Shown: positions 44,857 through 55,059 of the stretch, in pieces
How the letters are laid out: the number at the start of each line of letters is the position of its first letter
Position numbering within the stretch: position 1 is the stretch's first letter
Assembly (NCBI GenBank): GCA_029547045.1
Contig: JAKPQL010000063.1
Location: 55,727-119,726 of the forward strand
DNA: 64,000 bases
Reading direction: 5' to 3'
From: Deltaproteobacteria bacterium
GTDB taxonomy: Bacteria; Desulfobacterota; Desulfomonilia; UBA1062
Made by a program: the position numbers and the translations under genes
Notes under the pieces: generated by a model
Seen by the model: the letters and a program-made list of their open reading frames with translations, nothing else
Told to the model about the DNA's origin: nothing
Database searches by the model: none

Positions 44857-45224
44857 ATCCCCCCCGCCGGTCAGACCTGCCATCGATCAAGCAGAAAGGC
44901 GCTTCACCCGACCCGAAAGGGCAGGTATCGCTGGCCTCGGCCCGGACGCCGGACTCCTCCGTCACGCCCCCCAGGAAGAAGCCCCGCACCCTGCTCGACA
45001 TGAAGGAGGGAGAGACCGCCGTCATCCTTTGCATCACGGGAGGCCAGGGACTCAGGGCCCGCATGGCCGGACTGGGCATCCGCGAGGGCAGGATGTTCAG
45101 GCTCATCAGGACAGCCCCGTTCCGGGGCCCCCTGCTCGTGGAGGACGTCTCCACCGGCGCCAGGATCATGATCGGCCGCGGCATGGCAGCTTCCGTGGAG
45201 GTGTGCGATCAGACCTCCTCGTGA
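44853..45224 (+). CDS. feoA: FeoA-like SH3 protein for ferrous iron uptake
   Basis: 123 aa. The C-terminal ~75 residues match FeoA: RTLLDMKEGETAVILCITGG, RMAGLGIREGRMFRLIRTAPFRGPLLVEDVSTGARIMIGRGMAASVEV. FeoA partners FeoB at the inner membrane. The first ~45 residues are an extension with no recognised fold. ATG at 44853 overlaps the Fur stop by four bases; its own stop lies at the damaged start of feoB. Confidence 0.85.
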   Translation: MNPPRRSDLPSIKQKGASPDPKGQVSLASARTPDSSVTPPRKKPRTLLDMKEGETAVILCITGGQGLRARMAGLGIREGRMFRLIRTAPFRGPLLVEDVSTGARIMIGRGMAASVEVCDQTSS

Positions 45225-47145
45225 CGAGCTGGTCATAGCCCTTGCCGGGCAGCCCAACTGCGGCAAGTCCACCATGTTCAACGCGGTGGCCGGGTTCAAG
45301 GTCGACACCGGGAATTTCTCCGGCACCACGGTGTCCTTCACCGAGACACGGGTGTACCTCGGGGGCAGGACCGTCAGGCTCATAGACCTGCCCGGCACCT
45401 ATTCCATCACCTCCCTCGACCTGGCGGAAAAGGTGGCGCGGGACTACCTGCTCTCGGGCAACGTGGACGTGATCATCAACGTGCTCGACTCATCGATCCT
45501 TGGCCGGTCCCTGGAACTCACCATCCAGCTCCTTGAGATGAACATCCCCATGGTCATGGCCCTGAACATGTTCGACGAGGCACAGGCCAAGGGCATAGAG
45601 GTCGACCTGGGGATGCTGAAGGCTCTCACCGGGGTGGAGGCATACCCGGTCATCGCCGTGGAGGGGACCGGCGTGCGGGATCTCTTTGAGGCGGCCATCA
45701 GGCTGCCCGGAGAGCAGTTCCATCCTGTCCTGCCCGTCTATGACCGGGACGTGGAGGAATGCATCGCCGCGATCCTGGAACGATACCCCCCTGCCCTGAA
45801 GACGGCCCTGGAGGTGGACGAGCGGTTCGTGGCCATCAGGCTCCTGGAGATGGACGAGGAGTTCGAGCAGAGGGCAGGGAAGATCGCACCGGACTTCCTC
45901 CGGTTCGTCCTGGAAAAACGTCGGGCTCTGGCCGAGATGCACAATTGGCCCGAGGCGGGCGTATTCGCGTCGCACCGGCATGCCGTGGTGTTCGACCTGT
46001 TCGAGCAGGTGGCAAAGGTGGTGCACAGGGAGCAGATCACCATCAGGGAACGCATCGACCACTTCATCATCAACCCTGTGGGGGGTCTCGTGACCATCGT
46101 GGGGCTCCTGTTCTTCATGTTCTTCGCGTCCTTTGTCCTGGGCGATGTCATCGCGGGGCTCATCGAGGAGCCCCTGGACGCCCTGGGACAGACGCTGACC
46201 GGCATGACCCGCGGCATGGCCGCCGTGGCGGTATCCGGCCTGTACGACGGCTTCGTGGCCGGGGTGGGGATCGTGCTTCCCTATCTCCTCCCCCTGCTGA
46301 TCCTCATGGCCATCCTTGAGGACTCCGGCCTGCTGCCGAGGATCGCCTTCATGGTGGATGGATTGCTCCACCACTTCGGCATGCATGGGAAGTCCGCCAT
46401 CCCCATCATCCTGGGCTACGGGTGCAACGTACCGGCCATCATGGCCGCACGGAACATGGAGCACGAGCGCGACCGCGTGCTCACCATGCTCACCGTTCCC
46501 TTCATCGCCTGCTCGGCCAGGACCGTGATCATCCTGGCGCTTGCCGGCAAGTACCTGGGTGCTGCCTGGACCACTGCCATCTACGCAGGTAACATCATGG
46601 TGGCACTGGCAGTCTCGTATATCCTTTCCCGCCTTCAGGCCGACCCGGCTCCGGGCATCATCATGGACGTGCCCCCCCTGAGGCGCCCCCATGCGGGCCT
46701 TGTTGCCAGGAAGGCTTGGTGGAGACTGAAGGAGTTCCTCACCTTTGCCTGGCCGGTCATCGCGGTATCGAGTCTCGTCCTTGCCTTCATCTCCCATGCG
46801 GGCATGGACAGGGTGATCAACAGCATCCTGAAGCCCGTCACCACAGGCATCCTGAACCTGCCCGAACAGACCGGCATCACGCTGTTCCTGGGCATCTTCC
46901 GCAAGGAGCTCACGCTCCTCATGCTGAACCAGTCGCTGGGCACCCCGGACATCTCCACGATCCTCTCTTCCGGCCAGGTCCTGGTGCTGGTGGTCTTCAC
47001 GGTCCTGTACATCCCCTGCGTGGCCACCATCTCCACCCTCTGGAAGGAAGGGGGCTGGAAGGTGGTCCTGTACTCGGTGGCGCTGAACACCGGGGTCGCC
47101 CTGCTCGTAGCCGGAACCCTGGCCCATGTTCTGAGGGTGATCTGA
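45221..47145 (+). CDS. feoB: FeoB ferrous iron permease, start disrupted by one-base deficit
   Basis: About 642 aa if one base is restored. GTPase motifs: VIALAGQPNCGKST (G1), SGTTV (G2), LIDLPGTYSI (G3), ALNMFDEA (G4). The membrane part has the gate motifs FIACSARTVIILALAG and IFRKELTLLMLNQSL. FeoB imports Fe2+ across the inner membrane. The problem: between the upstream in-frame stop (45169) and the G1 motif there is no ATG, GTG or TTG. GTG at 45221, which would overlap the feoA stop as GTGA, is one base out of frame. A single base missing near 45225 would restore MTELVIALAGQPNCGKS. It is a little short at the C-terminus against E. coli FeoB but complete for this subgroup. Confidence 0.85.
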
Positions 47146-47304
47146 AAGGGAACACTAGAACCAATCCTGCGAGAAAAGAATACCAGCGCCGTCCCTGTCC
47201 ATACCCTTGAGCTGTCCATTTTTGCCTTTGCCTTTTCTTTGCCAGTGATAGTATGATCCCGTCATGACATGGCAACACCATGTACCGACGCACCCGGGAG
47301 ACGC

Positions 47305-48510
47305 ATGCAGAAGGTATACATTCTCGATACGAACGCCCTGATAGAAAACCCGGATTGTCTCGATGCATTCAGGAACGGCCAGGAGAACAGGGTCCTCATC
47401 CCCTACTCGGTCATCATGGAGCTCGACCGTCTCAAGACCAGGCCCGACCTGACCCATATCATCGCGGTGGTGGCGGACAGGCTCGAACACGACCAGGGCT
47501 TCGACGTCATCCACATACCCACCAAGACGTACTCGGTGAGCAAGACCAACGACGACGATATCCTGGAGGATATCCGGTACGCCTTTGCCAATGCATCGCA
47601 ATACTTCGGCGACATGGAGCCCGTGGTGGTCTCCAACGACAGGATGTTCCGGGTGAGGCTGGGTTGCGACGGGATCAGGAGCCAGGAATACAAGGACTCG
47701 AAGCCCTTCCAGTCGCTGTCTCAGCTCTACACGGGCTTTGTCGATTGCGACGACGAGAAGATCGCCAACTGCTTCTGGTGGGACCAGCAGCACAAGCTCT
47801 TGTTCGAGGGGACCGGCTCGCCGGTGGACTACGAGCACACCCCGTGGGCGGTGAAGCCGCGCAACGTCTACCAGAACTGCGCCATGGAGCTCATGCTGGA
47901 CAGGCGCATCGACGTGGTGACACTCCAGTCAGAGGCGGGCTTCGGCAAGACCCATATCGCCCTCGCCTGCGCCTTCGAACTCGTACTCCAGAAGCCCAAG
48001 GACTATGGGAAGATCATCATCTTCAAGCCCGTGGTGGAGATCGGCGAGCGCCTCGGCTTCCTGCCCGGGGACGAGAAGGAGAAGCTGGCGCCCTACATGC
48101 GGGGCATCACCGACCTCATCATGAAGCTGCACGCCCAGCGCCCGGCCAACGCCCTGTTCGTGGACCCAAAGGCGGCCCACCCGGAGCTGAACACGAAGAA
48201 GATCGAGATCATCAGCCTGAACTTCATCCGCGGCATGAACATCGAGGACGCCGTGGTCATCATCGACGAGGCGCAGAACATCACCCGGTACGAAACCCGG
48301 GCGCTCCTGACCCGTATGGGCGAGCACGTGAAGTGCTTCGTGCTCGGAGACACCAACCAGGTGGATCACCCCTACCTCAACGCCTACAACAACGGCCTGA
48401 ACTGGATCGTGACCAAGTTCAAGGGGCACCGTAACTACGGGCACATGGTCCTGAAGGGCAGCAGGTCACGCGGTCCCATCACGGACCTGGTGCTCAAGAC
48501 GAACCTGTAG
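47305..48510 (+). CDS. PIN-PhoH family ATPase
   Basis: 401 aa. N-terminal PIN RNase fold (KVYILDTNALIENPDCLDAF, PYSVIMELDRLK, VVSNDRMFRV). The C-terminal PhoH ATPase has Walker A SEAGFGKTHIALACA, FKPVVEIGERLGFLPGDEKEKL and Walker B VVIIDEAQNITRYETRALLTRMG with LGDTNQVDHPYL. Such fusions are predicted RNA helicase/RNase enzymes. GGGAG precedes the ATG at 47305. The gene follows feoB by 160 bases. Confidence 0.85.
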   Translation: MQKVYILDTNALIENPDCLDAFRNGQENRVLIPYSVIMELDRLKTRPDLTHIIAVVADRLEHDQGFDVIHIPTKTYSVSKTNDDDILEDIRYAFANASQYFGDMEPVVVSNDRMFRVRLGCDGIRSQEYKDSKPFQSLSQLYTGFVDCDDEKIANCFWWDQQHKLLFEGTGSPVDYEHTPWAVKPRNVYQNCAMELMLDRRIDVVTLQSEAGFGKTHIALACAFELVLQKPKDYGKIIIFKPVVEIGERLGFLPGDEKEKLAPYMRGITDLIMKLHAQRPANALFVDPKAAHPELNTKKIEIISLNFIRGMNIEDAVVIIDEAQNITRYETRALLTRMGEHVKCFVLGDTNQVDHPYLNAYNNGLNWIVTKFKGHRNYGHMVLKGSRSRGPITDLVLKTNL

Positions 48511-48529
48511 GCAGCCCCCGTATCCGGTC

Positions 48530-49324
48530 TTATCTGTCTGAGAACTTGGGTTCCCGCTTTGTGGTGAAGGCGGCGACCCCCTCCTTCTTGTCCTCGCTCG
48601 CATAGCAGATGCCGAACTGCTCGCGCTCGTACTTCATGGCCGTGGAGAGGTCCATGGCCATTCCTTCGTGCACCGCCCTCAGTGCGGCCTGGACGGCGAT
48701 GCGGCTCTTGGCGGCAATGGTGGTCGCAAGCTGCATGGCTTCTTCCACCACGGTCCCCTTGGCCACGGCCCTGTTCACGAGCCCGTAGGCCTCGGCCTGC
48801 CTGCCGCTCACGAAGTTCCCGCTCAGGATGAGTTCCAGGGCCCTGCCCGCGCCGATGAGCCGCGGGGCGCGCTGGGTTCCGCCGTACCCCGGGATGATGC
48901 CCAGCTTGATCTCGGGCAGGCCCAGGGTGGCGGATTCGTCGGCAAGGCGGATGTGGCAGCCCAGGGCCATCTCCATGCCCCCGCCGAGGCAGAACCCGTT
49001 GATGGCCGCGATGACGGGCTTGTCCGCATGCATGAGCAGGTTCGTGATCTCCTGGCCCGGGATGAGGAAGTCCGCTCCTTCCTGGGCGGTCTCGAAGTCG
49101 TTCAGTTCGCTGATGTCAGCGCCCGCGATGAACGCCTTGCCCGCGCCGGTGAACACGATGACCCGTACGTCGCGGTCAGCCAGGGCCTTGGACAGGGTAT
49201 CCCTGATATCCCGCAGCACGGGCCTGCTCAGTGCGTTCATGGGCGGGTTGCTGATCTCCATGAGCGCCACGCCCGCTTCGTTCACCACATAGGAACACTT
49301 CAAGCCTTCATTGACCTTCTTCAT
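48530..49324 (-). CDS. Enoyl-CoA hydratase / crotonase
   Basis: 264 aa. Crotonase fold with oxyanion-hole segments AFIAGADISELN and INGFCLGGGMEMALGCHI. Both catalytic glutamates of hydratases can be assigned: one in GGGMEMA and one in LPEIKLGIIPGYGGTQRAPRLIG. Hydrates 2-enoyl-CoA in fatty- or aromatic-acid breakdown. Start ATG 49324 has AAGGAG upstream. Divergent from the PilZ gene. Confidence 0.85.
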   Translation of the reverse strand: MKKVNEGLKCSYVVNEAGVALMEISNPPMNALSRPVLRDIRDTLSKALADRDVRVIVFTGAGKAFIAGADISELNDFETAQEGADFLIPGQEITNLLMHADKPVIAAINGFCLGGGMEMALGCHIRLADESATLGLPEIKLGIIPGYGGTQRAPRLIGAGRALELILSGNFVSGRQAEAYGLVNRAVAKGTVVEEAMQLATTIAAKSRIAVQAALRAVHEGMAMDLSTAMKYEREQFGICYASEDKKEGVAAFTTKREPKFSDR

Positions 49325-49487
49325 ACCAGCTCCTTCCTGAAAAGAATGGCTTCCCTCGTAGCGTGGGACACCCCCCTATCTTAATATGTCTGCGGGAAAA
49401 ATTCACCTGTTGTTTCTTCCTGCCATACCGCCGCATCCCCCCTCCGGTCCCTTCCCTGCCACCCGGTCGAACCACTGAGGAAAATGC

Positions 49488-49515
49488 TTGTCTTGACGGG
49501 AAATACCTGTATGAT
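49488..49515 (+). promoter_or_regulatory. Candidate promoter of the PilZ gene
   Basis: TTGTCT (49488-49493), 16 bases, TATGAT (49510-49515), about 72 bases ahead of the mapped start at 49594. Confidence 0.35.
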
Positions 49516-49593
49516 CATGTTGCATGCAGGAACGAATCCATCACGGGGAGGACCAGAAGAACCATTTCATTTCATGATCCAGGGGGGCATACC

Positions 49594-51696
49594 ATGGACA
49601 CATCCGTTCAGGGCACCGGGCACACCCGGGAACAGTCTTTGCTGGAAAACCCTTACCTTATCCCCTTCAGACGATCCGACCTGAAACGTCTCCCGTTCTT
49701 CTCGTCCATCATCGACCAGAAACAGTTCATCAACGCCATCAACCTGAGAAACTTCGTCGACGGCGGGATGTATGCGCACATGGCCAGCCCGCACTCCACC
49801 CAGGAATACCTCTTCAAGGTGGTCCCCGGACCGTGCGTCAAGTCAGAGGTCACCTTCACGCTGCCGGACGGCTCGGCCCAGAGCTTCAAGGACTTCATGT
49901 TCAAGGGCATGGTCATCGACAACGGCAAGTCCGTGATCATGATGCAGGCCGACCCGATTCTCACCATGCCCGAAACCATGACCGTGAGCCTGCGGAAAAA
50001 GGGGGTCATCTACCAGTCGCGCCGCTCGAGGCGGTACCTGTGCCGGCAGGTTCACGCCCGCCTCCTACACGGCGGGCTCGAGTATGCGGGGATGCTCTAC
50101 GAGTTCAATCCCTCAGGGCTCCGCATCGAGCTCGCAGGCATCTGCTGGCCGCACGAGGTGCCTGACGAGGACGCGGCCAGCATCACCGTGGAGCTGGCCA
50201 GAGAGGGCAGGCAGATCTTCTCGGGCAGCGCCCGGCTCATCCGCACCGAGAACCAGGGCAGAACCATCGTGCTCGCACCCGTGAACGTCCCCTCCAGACA
50301 GTACGGTGAGCGGAAGCACCGCAATCCGCGCCTGAACCTGGTGCCGAGCCCGGAGATGAAGTTCACCCACCCCCTCACGGGAACGGCCGTGGCCTATGAC
50401 ATCGTGGACATCAATGCATCCGGGTTCTCCGTGATGGTGGAGACCGATGCATCGCTGCTCATGCCGGGCATGATCATCGACCAGGCCGAGATCGCCTTTG
50501 CCGGGGGCATGAGCCTGAGATGCCCGGTCAAGGTGGTGTACGGGGAGAAGATCAGGAAGCACGCCACCCGGTACGGCCTGCTCATCACCGACATCGACCT
50601 CCAGTCCTACAACCGGCTCTTCGGCATGATATCGAGGGCCGACGACCCCTGCGCCCGGGTGTCCTACGACGTGGACATGGCGTCCCTGTGGAACTTCTTC
50701 TTCGAATCCGGATTCATCTACCCTGAGAAGTACACCTGCATCGCCCAGTACAAGGACGCCATCAAGGAGACCTACGCCAGGCTCTACCACAGCTGCCCGG
50801 ACATCTTCTCGAGCCTTACGTACCAGCGCAACGGGATCATCTACGGGCATGTCTCGCTCATCAAGGCATACCAGAGGTCCTGGCTGGTCAATCACCTCGC
50901 GGCCAAGGACATGGGCCTGAAGATGACCGGGCACCACGTCCTGAACCAGATACTGAACTACTTCGACAGCATCACGCGCATGCCGTCGGTGGGCATGGAC
51001 TATGTCATCATGTCATTCCCCCCGGAAAACCGCTTCCCCAGCGACTTCTTCAGCGCCGTGCACCGCGCACTGAACGACCCCGGACACCTGTCCATGGACC
51101 TGTTCGCGCAGCTGACCATTGAGACGGGGGCCGCCTCCACCGCCCTGCCCGGGGGCTGGGCGCTGAGGGAATGCTCCCCTGCGGACATCCGGGGGCTCCA
51201 CGACGCCTACCGGAGCATATCCGGCGGCATCATGGCGGACGCCCTGTGTCTGGACACCTCTGTGGCACCGGGCCCGTCCATCGAGGAGATTTACCGGGAA
51301 TACGGGCTCACGCGAAGATGCACCGCCTACACCCTCGTCCACGAGGGTGCGGCGCAGGCATACCTCGTGGCGGACAGGAGCGACAGGGGCATCAACCTGG
51401 CAGAGATGATCAATGCCGTCAAGGTCATCGTGCCAAGGCACAGCACTGTTCCCTGGTATGTGCTCCGTTCAGCGGTCTGCGGGTTTGGCCTTGAATACGG
51501 CCCCACCGCCACGGTGCAGGTCTTCCCCTGTGAGTACCTGGACAGGATAGGCGTTCCGTACCAGAAGCGCCACGCCCTGTGGGTGCTGGACATGCGGTAC
51601 CTCCACGCCAACATCGACGAGATCAAGAACATGGCCCGTCAGAGCTCGGCCACCTACCTCAAGGGGGTGTTCTCCAGCTTCATGGACAGGCTGTAA
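49594..51696 (+). CDS. PilZ-domain c-di-GMP receptor with GNAT-like C-terminus
   Basis: 700 aa from ATG 49594 with AGGGGGG six bases ahead. Central PilZ pattern: GERKHRNPRLN (Arg-rich loop) and VDINASGFSVMVE, the D-x-N-x-x-G variant of the c-di-GMP motif, around residues 235-280. Residues 400-700 are alpha/beta and appear acyltransferase-like (HYS-CPDIFSSLTYQRNGIIYGHVSLIKAYQRSW, AYTLVHEGAAQAYLVAD); exact family uncertain. The N-terminal 200 residues (ENPYLIPFRRSDLKRLPF) may be a further regulatory domain. Likely responds to c-di-GMP from cyclases such as the one at 30-34 kb. Confidence 0.7.
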   Translation: MDTSVQGTGHTREQSLLENPYLIPFRRSDLKRLPFFSSIIDQKQFINAINLRNFVDGGMYAHMASPHSTQEYLFKVVPGPCVKSEVTFTLPDGSAQSFKDFMFKGMVIDNGKSVIMMQADPILTMPETMTVSLRKKGVIYQSRRSRRYLCRQVHARLLHGGLEYAGMLYEFNPSGLRIELAGICWPHEVPDEDAASITVELAREGRQIFSGSARLIRTENQGRTIVLAPVNVPSRQYGERKHRNPRLNLVPSPEMKFTHPLTGTAVAYDIVDINASGFSVMVETDASLLMPGMIIDQAEIAFAGGMSLRCPVKVVYGEKIRKHATRYGLLITDIDLQSYNRLFGMISRADDPCARVSYDVDMASLWNFFFESGFIYPEKYTCIAQYKDAIKETYARLYHSCPDIFSSLTYQRNGIIYGHVSLIKAYQRSWLVNHLAAKDMGLKMTGHHVLNQILNYFDSITRMPSVGMDYVIMSFPPENRFPSDFFSAVHRALNDPGHLSMDLFAQLTIETGAASTALPGGWALRECSPADIRGLHDAYRSISGGIMADALCLDTSVAPGPSIEEIYREYGLTRRCTAYTLVHEGAAQAYLVADRSDRGINLAEMINAVKVIVPRHSTVPWYVLRSAVCGFGLEYGPTATVQVFPCEYLDRIGVPYQKRHALWVLDMRYLHANIDEIKNMARQSSATYLKGVFSSFMDRL

Positions 51697-51701
51697 GGGT
51701 C

Positions 51702-52367
51702 TCAGGCTCCAAGATCCTCCGTGAACCGCGCCATGAATTCCTTCACCTCGCGCCTGAGGTCCTCCAGGTCGCCTCGCAGGCACCTGAGTTCCTCCCATAC
51801 GTCGTCCAGCCCCCCTGCTCTTCCCTGAGCCGTCCCTGCATCCGCAGTCCCCGGGACCGGTTCCGTTTCGCGGCTATGCTCCGAAGGGCCGGAAAACAGG
51901 TGACTATACCGGGCCTCCTTCTGTCCGGGCATCCGCCCGGTTCTCGCTATATACCCGGCATCCACCAGGTCATCGATGACGCGGCCGAGCTGTACGGGAT
52001 CCCTGAAGTCGAAGAGCCGTTCCACATGGGCCCTGATCTCTCCCGGGGTCTGCGGACCCCTGAGCATGAGCACGCAGAGAACGGCCACCTCGCCGCCCAC
52101 GAGCTTGGTGTTGCGGACAAAGGACTGCTCGTACTTCGGGACCCTGCCCAGGGTGCTTTTCCATACCAGGCGTTTCCGCTCGAGCCCTGCCAGGGCTGCG
52201 AGCACGGTCTTTTCGTCGTAGTCCGTCACCGGCGACCTGCTCGTCTTCTGGTTGCACGCACTGACGAGGGCGTTCAGGGTGAGCGGGTAGTACTCAGGCG
52301 TTGCCATCTCCTTCTCCAGCAGGCTGCCCAGCACCCGCACCTCCTCGGGGGTGAGCGTGATATCCAT
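51702..52367 (-). CDS. YceH / DUF480 protein
   Basis: 221 aa. The two-winged-helix family: LTPEEVRVLGSLLEKEMATPEYYPLTLNALVSACNQKTSR and LMLRGPQTPGEIRAHVERLFDF are diagnostic. C-terminal coiled coil rich in R/E. YceH-like proteins are widely conserved and of unknown function. ATG 52367 has AAAGGAG; convergent with PilZ, five bases between stops. Confidence 0.9.
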   Translation of the reverse strand: MDITLTPEEVRVLGSLLEKEMATPEYYPLTLNALVSACNQKTSRSPVTDYDEKTVLAALAGLERKRLVWKSTLGRVPKYEQSFVRNTKLVGGEVAVLCVLMLRGPQTPGEIRAHVERLFDFRDPVQLGRVIDDLVDAGYIARTGRMPGQKEARYSHLFSGPSEHSRETEPVPGTADAGTAQGRAGGLDDVWEELRCLRGDLEDLRREVKEFMARFTEDLGA

Positions 52368-52554
52368 ATGGTCTCCTTTCCTTCCCATGGAGTTGATATC
52401 CTCAGTATTATCACCGTCTGCCGTAAACATGAAAAGGAATGTTGGGATACGTCCTGTTCAGAGATCCTCTTGCTTTTTTTCTCATTTTGGGCGATGGTAC
52501 CGCACCTGGAGTTTTCTCGAGAATAAGACATCACCTGAGCAAGGGGGGCAATCC

Positions 52555-54356
52555 GTGGCACAGTTTCAACTCGACAAACCGGACAATCTCGTGGAGCTGT
52601 TCGAGAACAGCGTGAAGAAGTTTCCCGACAGGCCATTCCTGGGGACCAAAAACAAGCAGGGCGTGTACGAGTGGGTCACCTACCGGGAGGTGGGCCGCCG
52701 CGTGGACAACCTGCGCGCAGGGCTTGCCGGCATCGGCGTCAAGCGGGGCGATGCGGTGGGCATCATCTCCAACAACAGCACGGACTGGGCCGTGGGCCAC
52801 TACGCAACCGTGGGCCTCGGCGCCTTCTGGGTCCCCATGTACGAGGCGGAGCTGACCCACGTCTGGGAGTACATCGTCAGGGACAGCGGGATCAAGGTCC
52901 TCTTCGTGTCCAAGCCCGAGATCGCCGAAAAGGTCAAGGACTTCCCGAAGCGCATCCCCACCCTGGAAAAGATCTACCTCATCCCGGGCACCGGGAGCGG
53001 CACCATGGCAGAGCTTGAGCAGGCCGGCGAGAAGAAGCCCGTGAAGTCCATCCACCCGGAGCCCGAGGAGGTGGCGGTGCTGGTCTACACCTCGGGCACC
53101 ACCGGAGACCCCAAGGGCGTTCTCCTCATGCACATGAACTGACGAGCAACCACCACGCCCGGGCCAAGGCCTACCCGGAGTTCAACGAGAACGACCGGTC
53201 CCTCTCGCTGCTGCCCTGGGCCCACTGCTTCGGCCTGGGCGAGCTCCACACCTTCACGGCCCTGGGCGCGTCCACGGGGTTCATGGAGAACGTGGGCACC
53301 GTGCTCCAGGACATGGCGGCCATCCGCCCCACCTTCCTCATCGCCGTGCCCCGCATCTTCAACAAGGTGTACGACACCATCGTGACCAAGGTGAACGAGG
53401 CGGGCGGATTCAAGAAGAAGCTCTTCGACATGGGCGTGGAGGCGGCCAAGCAGCGCCGCATCCTTGCCGAGCAGGGCAAGTCGAGCCTCATGGTGAACCT
53501 GAAATTCAAGCTCGTGGATAAAATCGTGTTCCAGAAGATCCGCGACCTCTTCGGCGGCAGGATGCGGGGCTCAATGACGGGCAGCGCGGCCATGAACCCG
53601 GACATCTCCCACTTCTTCCACGACATCGGCATCCCCCTCTACGACGCCTACGGCATGACCGAGACCACGCCGGGCATCACCATGAACTGCCCCTCCAAGT
53701 TCCGGATCGGCAGCGTGGGCCCGGTGATGGACAAGATCCGCGTGGTCATCGACCAGTCCGTGGTGGAGCCCGGAGCCAGGGACGGCGAAATCATCTGCTA
53801 CGGCCCCAACGTCATGAATGGCTACCACAACAAGCCCGAGGCCACGAAAGAGATCATGATCCCTGACGGCGGCGTGAGGACCGGCGACCGGGGCCGCTTC
53901 GACGAGGACGGGTTCCTGTGGATCACGGGCCGCATCAAGGAGCAGTTCAAACTCGAGAACGGCAAGTACGTGTTCCCCGCGGCCCTGGAAGAGGACATCT
54001 GTCTGAACCACTTTGTCCAGAACGCCCTGATCTACGGCGCCAACAGGGCCTACAACGTCTGCATGATCGTGCCCGACCCCGTCGCTCTGGACGCATACGC
54101 CCAGAAGAACAACCTGCCAAGAGACTACAAGACCCTTGTCGAGAACAAGGACATCCAGAACATGATCACGCGCGAGATCCTGGACGGGCTGAAGGCCAAG
54201 TACGGCAGCTACGAGATCCCGAGGAAGTTCATATTCATCTCAGAGCCCTTCACGCTGGAGAACGGCATGCTCACCCAGACCATGAAGCTCAAGCGCAGGG
54301 TCATCACGGAGAGGTTCACCGACAGGATCGAGGCCCTGTACAAAGAAGGCGAGTAA
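52555..54356 (+). CDS. Long-chain acyl-CoA synthetase, frame broken by one base
   Basis: About 600 aa if repaired. N-terminal part (52555-53142): LVELFENSVKKFPDRPFLGT, GIISNNSTDWAVGHYATVGLGAFWVPM, and the ATP loop YTSGTTGDPKG. It stops at TGA 53140-53142 right after LLMHMN. The rest (to 54356) continues without loss in the -1 frame: GMTETTPGITMNCP, then GRIKEQFKLENGKYVFPAALEED. Activates long-chain fatty acids with CoA and ATP. One missing base around 53139, at CTGACGAGC, restores the family consensus (NLTSNHHARA-type). Start GTG 52555 follows AGGGGGG. Sequencing error and genuine pseudogene are both possible. Confidence 0.8.
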
Positions 54357-54378
54357 GCCGGAGAACCATGTGCATACA

Positions 54379-54418
54379 GGGAAGGGGAGGCCGTGAGGCC
54401 CGCCCCTTCCCTCTTTCT
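54379..54418 (+). terminator. Rho-independent terminator after the acyl-CoA synthetase
   Basis: GGGAAGGGG...CCCCTTCCC stem with an inner GGCC/GGCC and GTGA loop, followed by TCTTTCT (54412-54418). It starts 22 bases after the stop. Confidence 0.75.
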
Positions 54419-55035
54419 GCGACAGAACCACTCGGTCCACAATAACCGTCACCATCGACAGTCTCACCGGGGCCCTGGAAGACGGCGGCATCTACACGAC
54501 CGGCATCACTCTCGCATCCGTCGACATGGACCAGACCGACGACGTCGGGACGACGCACCTTACGGGTAGCGTGCGCGTAAGCAGGCAGGCGTCGGCAGGA
54601 AGTGTGGCGGAAACCGTGCACAATACCCCGTCGGATAGCTTCCGGATCACCAGTGACGGCATCGATATCACTGCCTCCGCCTACTCGCTGAGCGTTGCCT
54701 CCTCCCTGGGAGGGGGTTTCACGCTGGATGATGCCGGGGAAGAGATGCTCCATGAGATCGAGCACATGGAGGGCGCTTTCACCATGACCGTGGTCAGCCC
54801 GGTCCGGGGGACCGATCCGCTGAGACTTACGGAAGGATCGATCATGATCGAGGCGGAAGACCTCGGCTCATTGACACTGAGATTCCTGACAGGGGGCACG
54901 GTGGACCTGGTCGTGGACGCGGACGGTGACGGTGCCATCGACAGCACGCTGTCCGTTCCCCTGGGACGAGCTGGGCTGAAAGGCCCTGCACAAACCAAAA
55001 AAGCGGACCCCATGCCTCGGCACGGGGTCCGCTGA
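54397..55035 (+). pseudogene. Gene remnant, secreted-protein-like
   Basis: An open frame with no start codon of normal type before residue ~43, between two terminators. The text (ITVTIDSLTGALEDGG, SDSFRITSDGIDITAS, DLVVDADGDGAIDSTLSV) resembles a calcium-binding-like extracellular beta protein. Its last codons overlap the terminator of the gene at 55060, so the protein likely ended earlier or was lost. Read as a truncated remnant; a new protein from an internal ATG at 54526 cannot be excluded. Confidence 0.4.
54997..55032 (-). terminator. Rho-independent terminator of the small TerB-like gene
   Basis: On the minus strand: 9-bp stem GCGGACCCC/GGGGTCCGC with an inner GCC/GGC, directly followed by TTTTTT (54997-55002). 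It lies 28 bases after the stop at 55060. Confidence 0.85.
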
Positions 55036-55059
55036 AGTCCTGTCTTGGGAAAACGCCGG

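Noticed and set aside
45200..45240. Programmed frameshift fusing FeoA to FeoB
   Set aside because: No slippery heptamer or clear prfB-like signal; a one-base deficit explains the data and also fits the acyl-CoA synthetase.
45490..47127. A 545-aa minus-strand frame opposite feoB
   Set aside because: Same explanation: antisense shadow, no motifs, no ribosome site.
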